From NCBI RefSeq assembly GCF_003345255.1, contig NZ_CP029331.1:2046001-2110000 (forward strand): a stretch of DNA of 64,000 nt, in the 5' to 3' direction. Shown one piece after another: positions 1-9,335 of the stretch. Position 1 is the first letter of the stretch; the number at the start of each line of letters is the position of its first letter. Made by a program: the position numbers and the translations under genes. Source of the DNA: Pseudothauera hydrothermalis. Its GTDB lineage: Bacteria > Pseudomonadota > Gammaproteobacteria > Burkholderiales > Rhodocyclaceae. Under the pieces are notes generated by a model. It was given only the letters and a program-made list of their open reading frames with translations, searched no databases and was not told the DNA's origin.

Positions 1-1410
1 ATCGAACACCATGAAAGCGCCGGCGGTGGGCACATCCTCGAAGGCGATGCGGCGGTGGAACTCGTAGCCCGCCAACGTTACCCCGGAAGCACCGCCCACC
101 TGCACCGCCTGCACGTCGGAGGCGCCGCAGTCTTCCAGCACGCGATCCACCGACACGCCGAAGGGGTACTCGTAGATGCCGGGCCTTGCGCAGTCGCCGG
201 AGATCGACAGCAGCTTGGTGCCGGTCGATTGCGCGGTGCCGGTGGCGGCGAAGGCCGTCCCGCCGGCGAGCGCGATCAAGGTGGTCTTGGCCAGGGTCTC
301 GACGTTGTTGACCACCGTCGGTCGCCCCAGGTAGCCGTGGGTCACCGGGAAAGGCGGGCGGATGCGCGGGGTGCCGCGCTTGCCTTCCAGGGATTCGAGC
401 AACGCGCTTTCCTCGCCGCACACATAGGCGCCGGCACCCAGGTGGATGTCGATGTCGAAGTCGAAACCGGCCTCGCCCAGAATGCCCTGCCCCAACAGCC
501 CGGCGGCACGCCGGCGCGCCAGCGTCGTGCGCAGGCCGTCGAGCAGGTAGCGGTACTCGCCGCGCAGGTAGAGCAGGCCCTGCCGCGCGCCGACCGCCCA
601 GGCCGCCAGGGTCATGCCCTCGAACACCAGATCGGCGAAGGAGGCTAGCAGCACGCGGTCCTTGAAGGTGCCCGGCTCGCCCTCGTCGGCATTGCACACC
701 ACCACCTTGTCGGCACCGGCCGCATCGCGGCAGGCCATCCACTTCACCGCGGTGGTAAAACCCGCACCGCCCCGCCCGCGCAGCTTGGCTAGATGCATCT
801 GCTCCAGCCAGCCGTCCCGGCCGCGGGCAATCGCCGCGGCCAGCGCCTCGCCCGGCTGCTGGCTGAGTCCAAGCAGCGCATCGCGCCGGCGGATGTTGTC
901 GTCGACCTGAAAAAGTTCCGCCGGCCAGGCGTCGAGCGGCTGTTTGCGGCGGATCAGTTCGGCGATCTGATCGATTCGCGCGTGGTCCAAACGGGTAAGC
1001 GGCCGGCCATTGACCAGCAAGGCCGGCCCCTGGTCGCACATGCCGGTACAGGAGGTAGTGGCCACGCTAACCAGCCCGTCTTCCGACAGCTTGCCCGGTT
1101 CCACCCGCAGCTTGCCGCACAGCGCCTCCATCAAGGCCGGGGCGCCGAGCATGCGGTCGGTGATGTTGTCGGAGAACAGCACCCGGTAGCGTCCCACCGG
1201 GCGGGGGTAGAGGAAACTGTAGAAGCCCGCCACACCTTCCACCCGGGCGCGCGGCAGGTCGAGTTGCGCGGCAATGGCGGTAAGCAGAGGCGGCGGCAGC
1301 CAGCCCACGCGCTCCTGCGCGTCGATCAGAACCTGCAGCAGCCGGGTGCGGTCCCGGCGATGTCGCAGACAGACATCCTCCGCCACGCGTACCGGGTCGT
1401 GCTGGCTCAC
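1..1410 (-). CDS. hoxF: NAD-reducing hydrogenase diaphorase subunit HoxF (3' end beyond left edge)
   Basis: Reads as an NuoE-like domain (about residues 1-125) fused to an NuoF-like domain, the arrangement of HoxF, the FMN/NAD-binding diaphorase subunit that passes hydrogenase electrons to NAD+. The NuoF part shows [22 protein letters not shown] and GAGAYVCGEESAL (FMN/NADH site). The NuoE part keeps CTGMC but has lost the first cysteine pair, as I recall for Ralstonia HoxF. I chose GTG at 1408-1410 because GGAG lies about 8 nt upstream. 470 residues are visible; the family has about 600, so the last cluster-binding part and hoxUYH should lie off the left edge. FdsB/FdsG-type formate dehydrogenase is less likely because those are separate proteins. 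Confidence 0.85.
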   Translation of the reverse strand, partial: MSQHDPVRVAEDVCLRHRRDRTRLLQVLIDAQERVGWLPPPLLTAIAAQLDLPRARVEGVAGFYSFLYPRPVGRYRVLFSDNITDRMLGAPALMEALCGKLRVEPGKLSEDGLVSVATTSCTGMCDQGPALLVNGRPLTRLDHARIDQIAELIRRKQPLDAWPAELFQVDDNIRRRDALLGLSQQPGEALAAAIARGRDGWLEQMHLAKLRGRGGAGFTTAVKWMACRDAAGADKVVVCNADEGEPGTFKDRVLLASFADLVFEGMTLAAWAVGARQGLLYLRGEYRYLLDGLRTTLARRRAAGLLGQGILGEAGFDFDIDIHLGAGAYVCGEESALLESLEGKRGTPRIRPPFPVTHGYLGRPTVVNNVETLAKTTLIALAGGTAFAATGTAQSTGTKLLSISGDCARPGIYEYPFGVSVDRVLEDCGASDVQAVQVGGASGVTLAGYEFHRRIAFEDVPTAGAFMVFD

Positions 1411-1599
1411 TGGACGATCTCCTTTTTTTCCGTCGAGCGGATTTCAGCCTAACGAACTGGCCAACGCATCCGCCAGCGCGCGCCGAGACGTCTTTCACGC
1501 TTCCGATTATAGGCTCGAGGCAAGCCGTTCGGCGGATGTTCGCGGCATGTTCGCCGGGTTTTGGCAGCGATTTTGCGTGACTAAACCGATCAAAAAAGC

Positions 1600-1613
1600 T
1601 ACTAGATGTAGTA
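1600..1613 (+). promoter_or_regulatory. NrdR-box-like palindrome upstream of nrdJ
   Basis: TACTAGATGTAGTA contains a perfect TACTA/TAGTA inverted repeat. In a 16-bp frame it matches most conserved positions of the NrdR box (acaCwAtATaTwGtgt). It sits 13 bp upstream of the -35 hexamer of the nrdJ promoter, a reasonable place for the ribonucleotide reductase repressor. A second, weaker palindrome, AACATATTGTT, lies at 1648-1658 over the -10 region; NrdR normally uses two boxes. Confidence 0.5.
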
Positions 1614-1625
1614 TCAACAAAAACC

Positions 1626-1655
1626 TTGACACACGAAGTGTTTTATCAACATATT
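1626..1655 (+). promoter_or_regulatory. Probable sigma-70 promoter of nrdJ
   Basis: A perfect TTGACA at 1626-1631 is followed after 18 bp by CATATT at 1650-1655 in an AT-rich stretch. This makes an in-frame upstream start at 1626 untenable and supports translation from the ATG at 1743, leaving a leader of about 80 nt. Confidence 0.5.
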
Positions 1656-1742
1656 GTTTTATTTGGTTTTTTTATTTTTGCATATCCGCGCGTTTGGCGC
1701 TATGCTTCAGCCCATCCAAACCACCACCACGGACACCACCTT

Positions 1743-4607
1743 ATGAGCGCTACCACCCACATCCGGGCGGGCGGCCAGATCGATGCCTCCACGCTCGCTC
1801 CACAAGAAATTTCCGGCGAAGTGCTGATCGAGAAATACGCCAAAGGAGAAGAAAAGACGATCACCGAAGTGCGTCGCCGGGTGGCACGTGCGCTGGCTGC
1901 AGTCGAAGCCGAAGACAAGCGCGCCTACTGGGAAGCCAAATTTCTCGACGCTCAGGAAAAAGGCTTTGTGCCCGCCGGGCGGATCAACAGCGCCGCCGGC
2001 ACCAAGTTGCAGGCCACGCTGATTAACTGCTTCGTGCAGCCGGTGGGCGACTCGGTGACTGAGGCGGTCGATGGCCGTCCGGGCATCTACACCGCACTGG
2101 CGCAGGCGGCCGAAACCATGCGCCGCGGTGGCGGCGTAGGCTATGACTTTTCTGCCATCCGCCCCAAGGGGGCGCTGGTCAGGGGCACTCAATCGAACGC
2201 CTCCGGCCCGGTGTCCTACATGCGGGTGTTCGACCGTTCCTGCGAAACCGTGGAATCGGCCGGCGCGCGCCGCGGCGCGCAGATGGGCGTGCTGCGCTGC
2301 GATCACCCGGACATCGAAGAATTCATCCACGCCAAGGACCACGGCGATTTGACCAATTTCAATATCTCGGTAGGCGTGACCGATACCTTTATGAAGGCGG
2401 TGGAGGTCGACGGCACGGTGGAACTGCTACACAAAGCAGAACCTTCGGACGAGCTCAAGGACGCCGGCGCCTACCAACGTGAGGATGGGCTGTGGGTGTA
2501 TCGTAAGGTGCGCGCGCGCGAGCTGTGGGACCAGATCATGCGTTCGACCTACGACCACGCCGAACCGGGCATTCTATTCCTCGACCGCATGAACGCGGAT
2601 AACAACCTGTACTACTGCGAAACCATCGAGGCCACCAACCCTTGTGCCGAACAGCCGCTGCCGCCCTACGGTTGCTGCTGCCTGGGATCGATCAACCTCA
2701 CCCTGTTCGTCAAGAACCCATTTTCCGCGCAGGCCGAATTCGACTATCCAGCCTTCGGCAAGGTCATCGACACCTCGATCCGCATGCTCGACAACGTGCT
2801 CGATGTCACCCACTGGCCGCTCGAACAACAGGCCCAGGAAGCGGCCGCCAAGCGCCGCATCGGTCTGGGTTTTACCGGGCTGGGCGACGCCCTGATCATG
2901 CTCACCAAGCGCTATGACAGCGCCGAAGCCCGCGAAGAGGCACGCAAGATTGCCGAATATATGCGCAATCGCGCCTATCTGGCGTCGGTGGAACTGGCGC
3001 GGGAGCGCGGCCCCTTCCCGCTGTTCAACGCCGATCTTTATCTCTCGGGCGGCAACTTCGCCTCACGCCTGCCGGCTGAGGTGAAAGACAAAATTCGCAA
3101 GCACGGCATTCGCAACTCACACCTGCTGTCGATCGCGCCCACCGGCACCATTAGCCTGGCCTTTGCCGACAACGCCTCCAACGGCATCGAGCCGCCGTTC
3201 TCCTACACCTATACCCGCCGCAAGCGCATGGCCGACGGCACATTCAAGGAGTACGCGGTCGAAGACTACGCCTGGCGTCTGTACCGCCACCTCGGCGGCG
3301 ATGTCGACAAGCTGCCGGCGTATTTCGTGACTGCCCTGGAAATCTCCGCCCAGGCGCACAAAGACATGGTGGCAGCGGTCGCCCCCTATGTGGACACCTC
3401 CATCTCCAAAACAGTCAACGTGCCCGCCGACTACCCCTACGCCGAGTTCGAAGACCTCTACCTCACCGCCTGGAAGGCCGGCCTCAAGGGTTTGGCCACT
3501 TATCGGCCCAACTCGGTGCTGGGCTCGGTGCTGTCGGTGACGCCCAGCGCCGAACAAAAGCAACCGCACGATGTGGAAATTGCCGACGCCAACAAGCGTC
3601 TATCCATCAAGAGTCTGCCCGCTCCGGTGCTGTCCAGTCTGCGCTGGCCAGGTCGGCCGGAGTTGCCCGATGGCAACATGGCCTGGACTTATATGCTCAA
3701 CACCCCGAGCGGCGATTTCGCGCTCTTTGTCGGGCAGCTTGGCACCAACGGCGGCACTTTCCCGTTCGAGGTGTGGGTCAATGGCGCCGATCAGCCGCGC
3801 GGCCTGGGCGCGGTGGCCAAGACGCTGTCGATGGATATGCGCGCCAATGATCGGGCCTGGCTCAAACTCAAGCTCGACACGCTGGCCCGCACCGTAGGCG
3901 AAAAATCCTTCGAAATGCCCTTCCCGCCGCATGGCGAGAAGAAGCTGATGCCCGGCGCGGTGTCGGCCTTCGCCCAAGTGGTGCGTTACCGCTGCGAGCA
4001 GCTCGGCAGCTTCGACACCGAAGAAGCCAGCCCGGTGCTGGAGACCCTGTTCAGCCTCGAAGAGCCCAAGACCGGCACCGACGGCACGCTGTCGTGGACG
4101 GTGGACATCTACAACCCGGCCACCGGCGAAGACTTCGTGCTGGGCCTCAAGGAGATCACCCTGCCCGATGGCGTCACCCGTCCGTACTCGGTGTGGCTCT
4201 CGGGCAACTACCCGCGCGCGCTCGACGGGCTGACCCGCATCCTGTCGCTCGACATGCGCGTCATGGACCCGGCGTGGATTGGCATGAAACTGCGCAAGTT
4301 GCTCGACTACCCGGAGCCGCTGGGTGACTTCATGGCCTTCATCCCGGGCACCAAGCGTCAGCAGAACTATCCCAGCACCGTGGCCTACATCGCGCAGTTG
4401 ATGATTCACCGCTACGCCATGCTCGGCGTGCTCGACGAAAAGGGCTACCCGACCCGCGAAATGGGCATCCTGGAGTCCCCGCGCAACGATAGCGAACCCC
4501 GCTTGATGCAGGGCGCCTTATGCACCGAGTGCGGCAACCACACCGTGATCCGCAAAGACGGCTGCGACTTTTGTACCGCCTGCGGCGCAGTAGGCACCTG
4601 CGGCTGA
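1743..4607 (+). CDS. nrdJ: Adenosylcobalamin-dependent (class II) ribonucleotide reductase
   Basis: Reduces ribonucleotides to deoxyribonucleotides with a B12-generated radical, so it works with or without oxygen. 954 residues from the ATG at 1743. Visible landmarks: the first redox cysteine near residue 96 (NCFVQP), GGGVGYDFS, the catalytic NPCAE at about 299-303, and APTGTIS. Two related C-terminal segments (about residues 640-740 and 780-880) look like the duplicated domain of long NrdJ proteins. A cysteine-rich tail (CTEC...CDFCTACG) probably binds zinc and re-reduces the active site. The frame stays open upstream to 1626, but that stretch is promoter. No B12 riboswitch was recognised in the leader. 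The gene appears monocistronic. Confidence 0.95.
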   Translation: MSATTHIRAGGQIDASTLAPQEISGEVLIEKYAKGEEKTITEVRRRVARALAAVEAEDKRAYWEAKFLDAQEKGFVPAGRINSAAGTKLQATLINCFVQPVGDSVTEAVDGRPGIYTALAQAAETMRRGGGVGYDFSAIRPKGALVRGTQSNASGPVSYMRVFDRSCETVESAGARRGAQMGVLRCDHPDIEEFIHAKDHGDLTNFNISVGVTDTFMKAVEVDGTVELLHKAEPSDELKDAGAYQREDGLWVYRKVRARELWDQIMRSTYDHAEPGILFLDRMNADNNLYYCETIEATNPCAEQPLPPYGCCCLGSINLTLFVKNPFSAQAEFDYPAFGKVIDTSIRMLDNVLDVTHWPLEQQAQEAAAKRRIGLGFTGLGDALIMLTKRYDSAEAREEARKIAEYMRNRAYLASVELARERGPFPLFNADLYLSGGNFASRLPAEVKDKIRKHGIRNSHLLSIAPTGTISLAFADNASNGIEPPFSYTYTRRKRMADGTFKEYAVEDYAWRLYRHLGGDVDKLPAYFVTALEISAQAHKDMVAAVAPYVDTSISKTVNVPADYPYAEFEDLYLTAWKAGLKGLATYRPNSVLGSVLSVTPSAEQKQPHDVEIADANKRLSIKSLPAPVLSSLRWPGRPELPDGNMAWTYMLNTPSGDFALFVGQLGTNGGTFPFEVWVNGADQPRGLGAVAKTLSMDMRANDRAWLKLKLDTLARTVGEKSFEMPFPPHGEKKLMPGAVSAFAQVVRYRCEQLGSFDTEEASPVLETLFSLEEPKTGTDGTLSWTVDIYNPATGEDFVLGLKEITLPDGVTRPYSVWLSGNYPRALDGLTRILSLDMRVMDPAWIGMKLRKLLDYPEPLGDFMAFIPGTKRQQNYPSTVAYIAQLMIHRYAMLGVLDEKGYPTREMGILESPRNDSEPRLMQGALCTECGNHTVIRKDGCDFCTACGAVGTCG

Positions 4608-4834
4608 TCGTCACCGGTCGCTAAATAACTAACGCATGAAGGGCCGGGCCTCCTAATAGTCCGGCCAAACGCGCAAACCCAGGGCGGAATCAAGGTGGTT
4701 AATCGCGCAGGTTCCGCAAGATCCGCCATTCGGAACGCCCACCGACGCTAGCGCACCCGCCGTGCCGCCTTTCCACAGCGGACAGGCGTGTCGGCTTGAC
4801 GCCACCGCCTGAGCATTGCGGGCCAAAGCGCGAC
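4608..4834. other. Intergenic region between convergent nrdJ and HIT gene, with hairpin
   Basis: 227 bp with no supportable gene. An inverted repeat, GGCCGGGC (4642-4649) with GTCCGGCC (4659-4666), could form an 8-bp stem with one G-U pair and a 9-nt loop. It lies between two converging genes, where a shared terminator is expected, but neither side is followed by a T-tract, so classical intrinsic termination is doubtful. Confidence 0.35.
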
Positions 4835-5275
4835 CTAGACGAGCGCCGCGCGGATGCGCTCGGCGTAGCCCTGCAGCACCTCGAAGCTGGGATCCTTGCG
4901 CGGCCACGACAGCGCGATGCCGTCGTCGCCGCGCCGGGGCACGACATGCATGTGGAAGTGAAACACCGTCTGGTCGCCCTCGCGGCCATTGGCCTGAAGC
5001 AGGGTAAGCCCGGGCGGATCGAAGACCTCGCGTATTGCCAGCGCAACCCGTCGTGCGCTGCGCATCGCCGCGGCGGCCTCCTCATCGGTGAGATCGAACA
5101 GTGTCGCAGCATGACGCTTGACCGCGACCAGCACGTGCCCAGGATTGCACTGGCCAATGTCCATGAAGGCGACGGTGAGCTCGTCCTCATGGACACGCGC
5201 GGAGGGGATCTCGCCCGCAATCAGGCGGCAGAAGATGCACTGGCCGGGGGGCGAATTGTCGACAAACATTGGCAT
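4835..5275 (-). CDS. HIT family nucleotide hydrolase/transferase
   Basis: A 146-residue histidine-triad protein. The catalytic HFHMHVVPR motif near the C-terminus and the N-terminal CIFCRLIAGEIPS segment are typical of Hint-type nucleoside phosphoramidases, which cleave AMP-linked phosphoramidates. The ATG at 5273-5275 was chosen because GGAG lies 6 nt upstream; a second ATG two codons later is also possible. It is the last minus-strand gene after the nuo operon tail, 88 bp downstream of the Nudix gene, so it may share that transcript or have its own promoter. The exact substrate cannot be read from sequence. Confidence 0.88.
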   Translation of the reverse strand: MPMFVDNSPPGQCIFCRLIAGEIPSARVHEDELTVAFMDIGQCNPGHVLVAVKRHAATLFDLTDEEAAAAMRSARRVALAIREVFDPPGLTLLQANGREGDQTVFHFHMHVVPRRGDDGIALSWPRKDPSFEVLQGYAERIRAALV

Positions 5276-5363
5276 GGGGGTCTCCGTCCTTGTTGCCGGG
5301 GGGCGGATGCCGCCGCCCGCATCTGCCAAAGTGTATCAGCGCCCGGGCGCAGGAGCGCGCGGC

Positions 5364-5918
5364 TCAGCCGCGCAGCAAGGGTAGCGCGCGGAACAGCGCG
5401 GCGATGGTCTTGCCGTCGGTGATGCGGCCGTCGTGTACCGCGGCTTCGGCCTCGTCCGGTGTGAGCGTCAGGAGTTCGAGGAACTCGCCCTCGTCGAGCG
5501 CATTGCCCACATGCCGCAGCTCGCGCGCCAGGAAGAGTTCGATCCGCTCGTCGGCGTAGCCGATGCAGGGGTGCATCACGCCCAGGTGCCGCCAGTCGGC
5601 GGCCTCGTAGCCGGCTTCCTCACGCAGTTCCCGACGGGCACAGGCAAAAATGTCTTCGCCAGGATCGATCTTGCCTGCCGGAATCTCCAAAAACGCCCGG
5701 CGCAGCGGGTAGCGGTACTGGCGTTCGAAAATCAACCGGCCATCAGGCAGCACCGCGACGATGGCTACCGCCCCGGGGTGACGGATGTATTCGCGCACGC
5801 CCTCGGTGCCATCCGGCAGGCCCACCGTGTCGCGGTGCACCTTGAGCAGGCAACCATCGAACACCCGCTCCGAGATCAGCTCGATCTCCTCCAATGGATC
5901 GCGTGGCGCGCCACTCAT
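5364..5918 (-). CDS. nudF: Nudix hydrolase, probable ADP-ribose pyrophosphatase
   Basis: 184 residues. A complete Nudix box (G-x5-E-x7-RELREEAGY) spans about residues 82-104 and supplies the Mg2+-binding glutamates. The family context (EYIRHPGAVAIV and RQYRYPLRRAFLEIPAG before the box) is that of ADP-ribose pyrophosphatases, which split ADP-ribose into AMP and ribose 5-phosphate. Its ATG shares an ATGA overlap with the stop of the upstream DUF2818 gene, so translation is probably coupled. It is part of the nuo operon tail; removal of ADP-ribose from NAD turnover would fit beside complex I, but that is inference. Confidence 0.87.
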   Translation of the reverse strand: MSGAPRDPLEEIELISERVFDGCLLKVHRDTVGLPDGTEGVREYIRHPGAVAIVAVLPDGRLIFERQYRYPLRRAFLEIPAGKIDPGEDIFACARRELREEAGYEAADWRHLGVMHPCIGYADERIELFLARELRHVGNALDEGEFLELLTLTPDEAEAAVHDGRITDGKTIAALFRALPLLRG

Positions 5919-6247
5919 GTCCGCACAGCGCCCACACGGTGTCGAACGCCATGCCAGAGGTAGCGATAGACAAAACCGGGAAAGGCAAACACCACAAACA
6001 AGCTCAAGGTGGTGACATAAAATTCCCAGCCCTGTGGATAAGCGCTGCCGTGCGCCTGGCGTTCCAGTATTCGCGTCAAAACGCCGATCCCCATATAGAG
6101 CACAAAGAGCTCGAGCAGCCGCCAAAAAAAACCTTTATGGCCACTGGCAGGGCGCACGATGAAGAAAATCCGGTCGAACAGGAAGGGCAGGTTGGCGGCC
6201 AGGACGGCAAACGCCAGCACGATGAAGATGCCCGCATCCTGGCTCAT
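5915..6247 (-). CDS. DUF2818 family small membrane protein
   Basis: 110 residues with three probable membrane helices (about 5-25, 40-60 and 78-98) and a basic C-terminus. It matches the DUF2818 family, which in betaproteobacteria commonly follows nuoN; its function is unknown. Here it starts 28 bp after nuoN and overlaps the Nudix gene by 4 nt, so all are probably co-transcribed. A role in complex I assembly or stability would fit the conserved position but has no direct support in the sequence. Confidence 0.82.
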   Translation of the reverse strand: MSQDAGIFIVLAFAVLAANLPFLFDRIFFIVRPASGHKGFFWRLLELFVLYMGIGVLTRILERQAHGSAYPQGWEFYVTTLSLFVVFAFPGFVYRYLWHGVRHRVGAVRT

Positions 6248-6275
6248 GGCAAAATTTCGCCTAGCGAATGGACGT

Positions 6276-7745
6276 TCAGACCAGGGAAGCCATCAACGCG
6301 ATCCCGCACAGATACATCAGCCCCTGCGGCATCAACCCCAGCACTGCGACCGAAAGGCCGTTGACCGACAGCAGCACCCGCACCTCGGACGGCGCATGGA
6401 TGGGCGCGGTGTCGATCGGCTCATCGAAGTACATGACCTTGACCACACGCAAATAGTAAAAAGCGCCGATCACCGACATCACCACCGCGAGCACCGCCAG
6501 CCAGATGTAACCGGCAGCCACCACCGACTGCAGCACCGCGAGCTTGGCGAAGAAGCCAATGAAGAACGGAATACCGGCCATCGAGAACATGACGATCATC
6601 ATCATTGCGGCAAACCAGGGACTACGTTTGTTCAGCCCCTTGAAGTCGTCGATGTTCTCCGCCTCGAAGCCGACGCGCGACAGCAGCAATACCATGCCGA
6701 AGGCGGCCAGACTCATGATCACGTAGGACACCACGTAGAACATTGCCGAGCTGTAGGCGCCAAAAGCATAGTGACGATCACCGTCGACCACACCAGCCAG
6801 CAAGCCCAACAGCACGAAGCCCATATGGGAAATACCCGAGTAGGCCAGCATGCGCTTGATGTTAGCCTGCGCGATAGCCGCCAGGTTGCCCAGGATAATG
6901 GACAGCACGGCAAGGAACATCAGCATCGCCTGCCACTGCTCCACCAGCTCGAACAGGCCGAACACCAGCAGACGCATGGCCATTGCGAAGGCGGCCAGCT
7001 TGGGCGCGGTAGCGATCAGCAGGGTAACCGCCGTGGGTGCGCCTTGATAGACATCCGGCACCCACATATGAAAAGGCACCACGCCCAGTTTGAAGGCAAT
7101 ACCGGCGACCAGGAAGACCAAGCCGAACAGCAGCACGGTACGGTTGGCCGATTGGTAATAGAGCGCCTCATGCACGCTGCCGAAGTCCAGCGAGCCGGTC
7201 GCGCCATACACCATCGACATGCCGTAGAGCAGCAGGCCGGAAGCCAGCGCACCGAGCACGAAATACTTCATCGCCGCCTCGGTGGAGCGCGCCGAATCGC
7301 GGTCGAAGGCAACCATGGCGTAGAGTGCCAGCGACATCATTTCCAGACCAATATACAGCGTGAGCATGTGGTTGGCGGTGATCATCACCATCATGCCCAG
7401 GGTCATCAGCACCGCCAGCAGATAGTACTCAGGGCGGTCCATCTTACGGTCGGCCAAATAGCCGCGGCTGTAGAGCAGCGCGATGGCCACCGAGAAATAC
7501 ACCAGCAGCTTGAGAAAATCGCCGAATAAATCGCTGACGAACATGCCGCTGAAGGTATGGGTGACCTCACCGGTCATCGTGAAGATGGTGATGAAGGCGG
7601 CGCCAAGCAAGGTAACCTGGCTCAACACGTAAGCCAGCCAACGCACGCCGCGGGCGTAGGCGCCCGCCAGCATGATCACCAACGCCATGACAGCAACGAA
7701 AATCTCGGCCGCTGCGGGGTAGAAGTCGGGGACTACGAAATTCAT
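6276..7745 (-). CDS. nuoN: NADH-quinone oxidoreductase subunit N
   Basis: 489-residue antiporter-like membrane subunit of complex I. About fourteen hydrophobic helices fill the protein. The conserved [15 protein letters not shown] segment and the lysine-bearing [20 protein letters not shown] region of the proton channel are present. It is the last nuo gene, 37 bp after nuoM, and is followed by DUF2818. Length is normal for the family. Confidence 0.97.
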   Translation of the reverse strand: MNFVVPDFYPAAAEIFVAVMALVIMLAGAYARGVRWLAYVLSQVTLLGAAFITIFTMTGEVTHTFSGMFVSDLFGDFLKLLVYFSVAIALLYSRGYLADRKMDRPEYYLLAVLMTLGMMVMITANHMLTLYIGLEMMSLALYAMVAFDRDSARSTEAAMKYFVLGALASGLLLYGMSMVYGATGSLDFGSVHEALYYQSANRTVLLFGLVFLVAGIAFKLGVVPFHMWVPDVYQGAPTAVTLLIATAPKLAAFAMAMRLLVFGLFELVEQWQAMLMFLAVLSIILGNLAAIAQANIKRMLAYSGISHMGFVLLGLLAGVVDGDRHYAFGAYSSAMFYVVSYVIMSLAAFGMVLLLSRVGFEAENIDDFKGLNKRSPWFAAMMMIVMFSMAGIPFFIGFFAKLAVLQSVVAAGYIWLAVLAVVMSVIGAFYYLRVVKVMYFDEPIDTAPIHAPSEVRVLLSVNGLSVAVLGLMPQGLMYLCGIALMASLV

Positions 7746-7782
7746 CTTCTGACCGGTCCGTATTAGGTATTCGCCTGCTCGC

Positions 7783-9264
7783 TCAGAGCTTGCTCACGGC
7801 AACATGCCGCAGGAGTTCATCGACCGAAGCATGCATCACCTCGGTAAACGGGAAGGGGTAAAGCCCCATCGCCAGCACGCAGATTGCCAGCACGGCTAAA
7901 AAGGCAAACTCCCGCGCATTGATGTCTTCGAGCTGCGCGACATGGTCGTTGGCCACCTCGCCGAATACCACTCGCTTATACATCCACAGCGTGTAGGCTG
8001 CGCCGAGAATCAGCGTCGTGGCAGCCAGGAAGGCCACCCAGAAGTTGAACTCCACCGCCCCGAGCACAACCATGAACTCGCCGACAAAGCCGCTGGTGCC
8101 CGGCAAGCCGGCATTGGCCATGGCAAACAACATGAAAAAAGCCGCGAACTTGGGCATCTTGTTCACCACGCCGCCATAGTCGGCGATGTTGCGGGTATGC
8201 ATGCGGTCGTAGAGCACACCGATACACAGGAACATGGCACCCGAGACAAAACCGTGCGAGATCATCTGCACCAGCGCGCCTTCGATGCCCAGCTGGTTGA
8301 ACATGAAAAAACCGAGGGTGACAAAACCCATGTGGGCAATCGACGAATAAGCCACCAGTTTTTTCATGTCGGTCTGCACCAGGGCGACAAAACCGATATA
8401 CACCACCGCCACCAGCGACAGCGCGATGATCAGCGGCGCAAATTCTTGGGCGGCATCCGGCACGATGGGCAAGGAAAACCGCAAGAAGCCGTAGGCGCCC
8501 AGCTTCAGCGCGATCGCCGCCAGCACTACCGAGCCGCCGGTCGGCGCCTCGACGTGGGCATCGGGCAGCCAGGTATGCACCGGCCACATCGGTACTTTGA
8601 CCGCGAACGCGACCAGGAAGGCGAAGAAGATCAGGGTTTGCGCGCCCATCGGCAGCGGCAACTGGTGCCAGTCCAGGATACTGAAGCTGCCGCCGGCCTG
8701 CATGAAGAGGTAGAGCAGCGCGACCAGCATCAACAAAGACCCGGCCAGGGTGTAGAGAAAGAACTTGATGGCCGCATACACCCGGTTGGCGCCGCCCCAG
8801 ATGCCGATGATCAGATACAGCGGAATCAACGACGCTTCGAAAAACACGTAGAACAGCACACCGTCCAGCGCGGAAAAAATGCCGTTCATCAAGCCGGACA
8901 TGATCAGGAAAGCGGCCATGTATTGCGCCACCTTCTCGCGGATCACCTCCCAGCCAGCGACCACCACGATGATGGTGATGAAGGCGTTGAGCAGCACGAA
9001 CAGCACCGAGATGCCATCGACACCCAGGTGGTAGTTGATGTTGAACGGACGAATCCACGGTGTGAGCTCGACGAACTGCATTGCAGCCGTGGTGGTATCG
9101 AAGCCGGTGTAGAGCGGGATGGTCACCGCGAATCCGGCCACCGCGGTGAGCAGGGCCAGCGCACGGGCCAGCGGCGCATTGCGATCCGAGCCGGTGGCAA
9201 GCACCAGCAAACCTCCGAGGATCGGAATCCAGATCGCGAGGCTGAGTAAAGGCATACCCGTCAT
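7783..9264 (-). CDS. nuoM: NADH-quinone oxidoreductase subunit M
   Basis: 493-residue antiporter-like proton-pumping subunit of complex I. Hydrophobic throughout. It carries [20 protein letters not shown] with the conserved helix-5 glutamate, and [20 protein letters not shown] with the channel lysine and histidines. Two possible ATGs (9264 and 9255) differ by three residues; the first was kept. It lies 71 bp after nuoL and 37 bp before nuoN in the operon. Confidence 0.97.
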   Translation of the reverse strand: MTGMPLLSLAIWIPILGGLLVLATGSDRNAPLARALALLTAVAGFAVTIPLYTGFDTTTAAMQFVELTPWIRPFNINYHLGVDGISVLFVLLNAFITIIVVVAGWEVIREKVAQYMAAFLIMSGLMNGIFSALDGVLFYVFFEASLIPLYLIIGIWGGANRVYAAIKFFLYTLAGSLLMLVALLYLFMQAGGSFSILDWHQLPLPMGAQTLIFFAFLVAFAVKVPMWPVHTWLPDAHVEAPTGGSVVLAAIALKLGAYGFLRFSLPIVPDAAQEFAPLIIALSLVAVVYIGFVALVQTDMKKLVAYSSIAHMGFVTLGFFMFNQLGIEGALVQMISHGFVSGAMFLCIGVLYDRMHTRNIADYGGVVNKMPKFAAFFMLFAMANAGLPGTSGFVGEFMVVLGAVEFNFWVAFLAATTLILGAAYTLWMYKRVVFGEVANDHVAQLEDINAREFAFLAVLAICVLAMGLYPFPFTEVMHASVDELLRHVAVSKL

Positions 9265-9335
9265 CGTTACTATCCGTTTAGTGCATCGCCGCGCAGGCGG
9301 CCTTTGTCGTTATTCAAGATCCGTCGGTCCCACGC

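Larger units (their letters stand above)
1411..1742. promoter_or_regulatory. Divergent hoxF/nrdJ intergenic control region
   Basis: A 332-bp gap between divergent genes with no convincing gene of its own. Toward hoxF (minus strand) there is a TATAAT hexamer at 1506-1511 without a good -35, and a TGGC-N7-TTGG element at 1461-1475 that resembles a sigma-54 promoter with one mismatch at the -12 GC. Hydrogenase operons are often sigma-54 dependent, but this is only suggestive. Toward nrdJ the region turns AT-rich and carries the promoter and NrdR-like box listed separately. Confidence 0.35.

Noticed and set aside
1626-1742. Upstream in-frame extension of nrdJ
   Set aside because: Starts inside the TTGACA promoter hexamer and lacks NrdJ similarity; the ATG at 1743 matches the expected N-terminus.
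4642-4666. Hairpin after nrdJ as a definite terminator
   Set aside because: Good stem but no T-tract on either side; kept only as a structure in the intergenic entry.
6159-7529. 456-codon open frame on the plus strand opposite nuoN
   Set aside because: Composition dominated by His, Gln, Arg and Glu is the antisense shadow of a hydrophobic membrane gene; no domain or ribosome site, and nuoN is certain.
7942-9249. 435-codon open frame opposite nuoM
   Set aside because: Same His/Gln/Arg-rich shadow pattern over a certain membrane gene.
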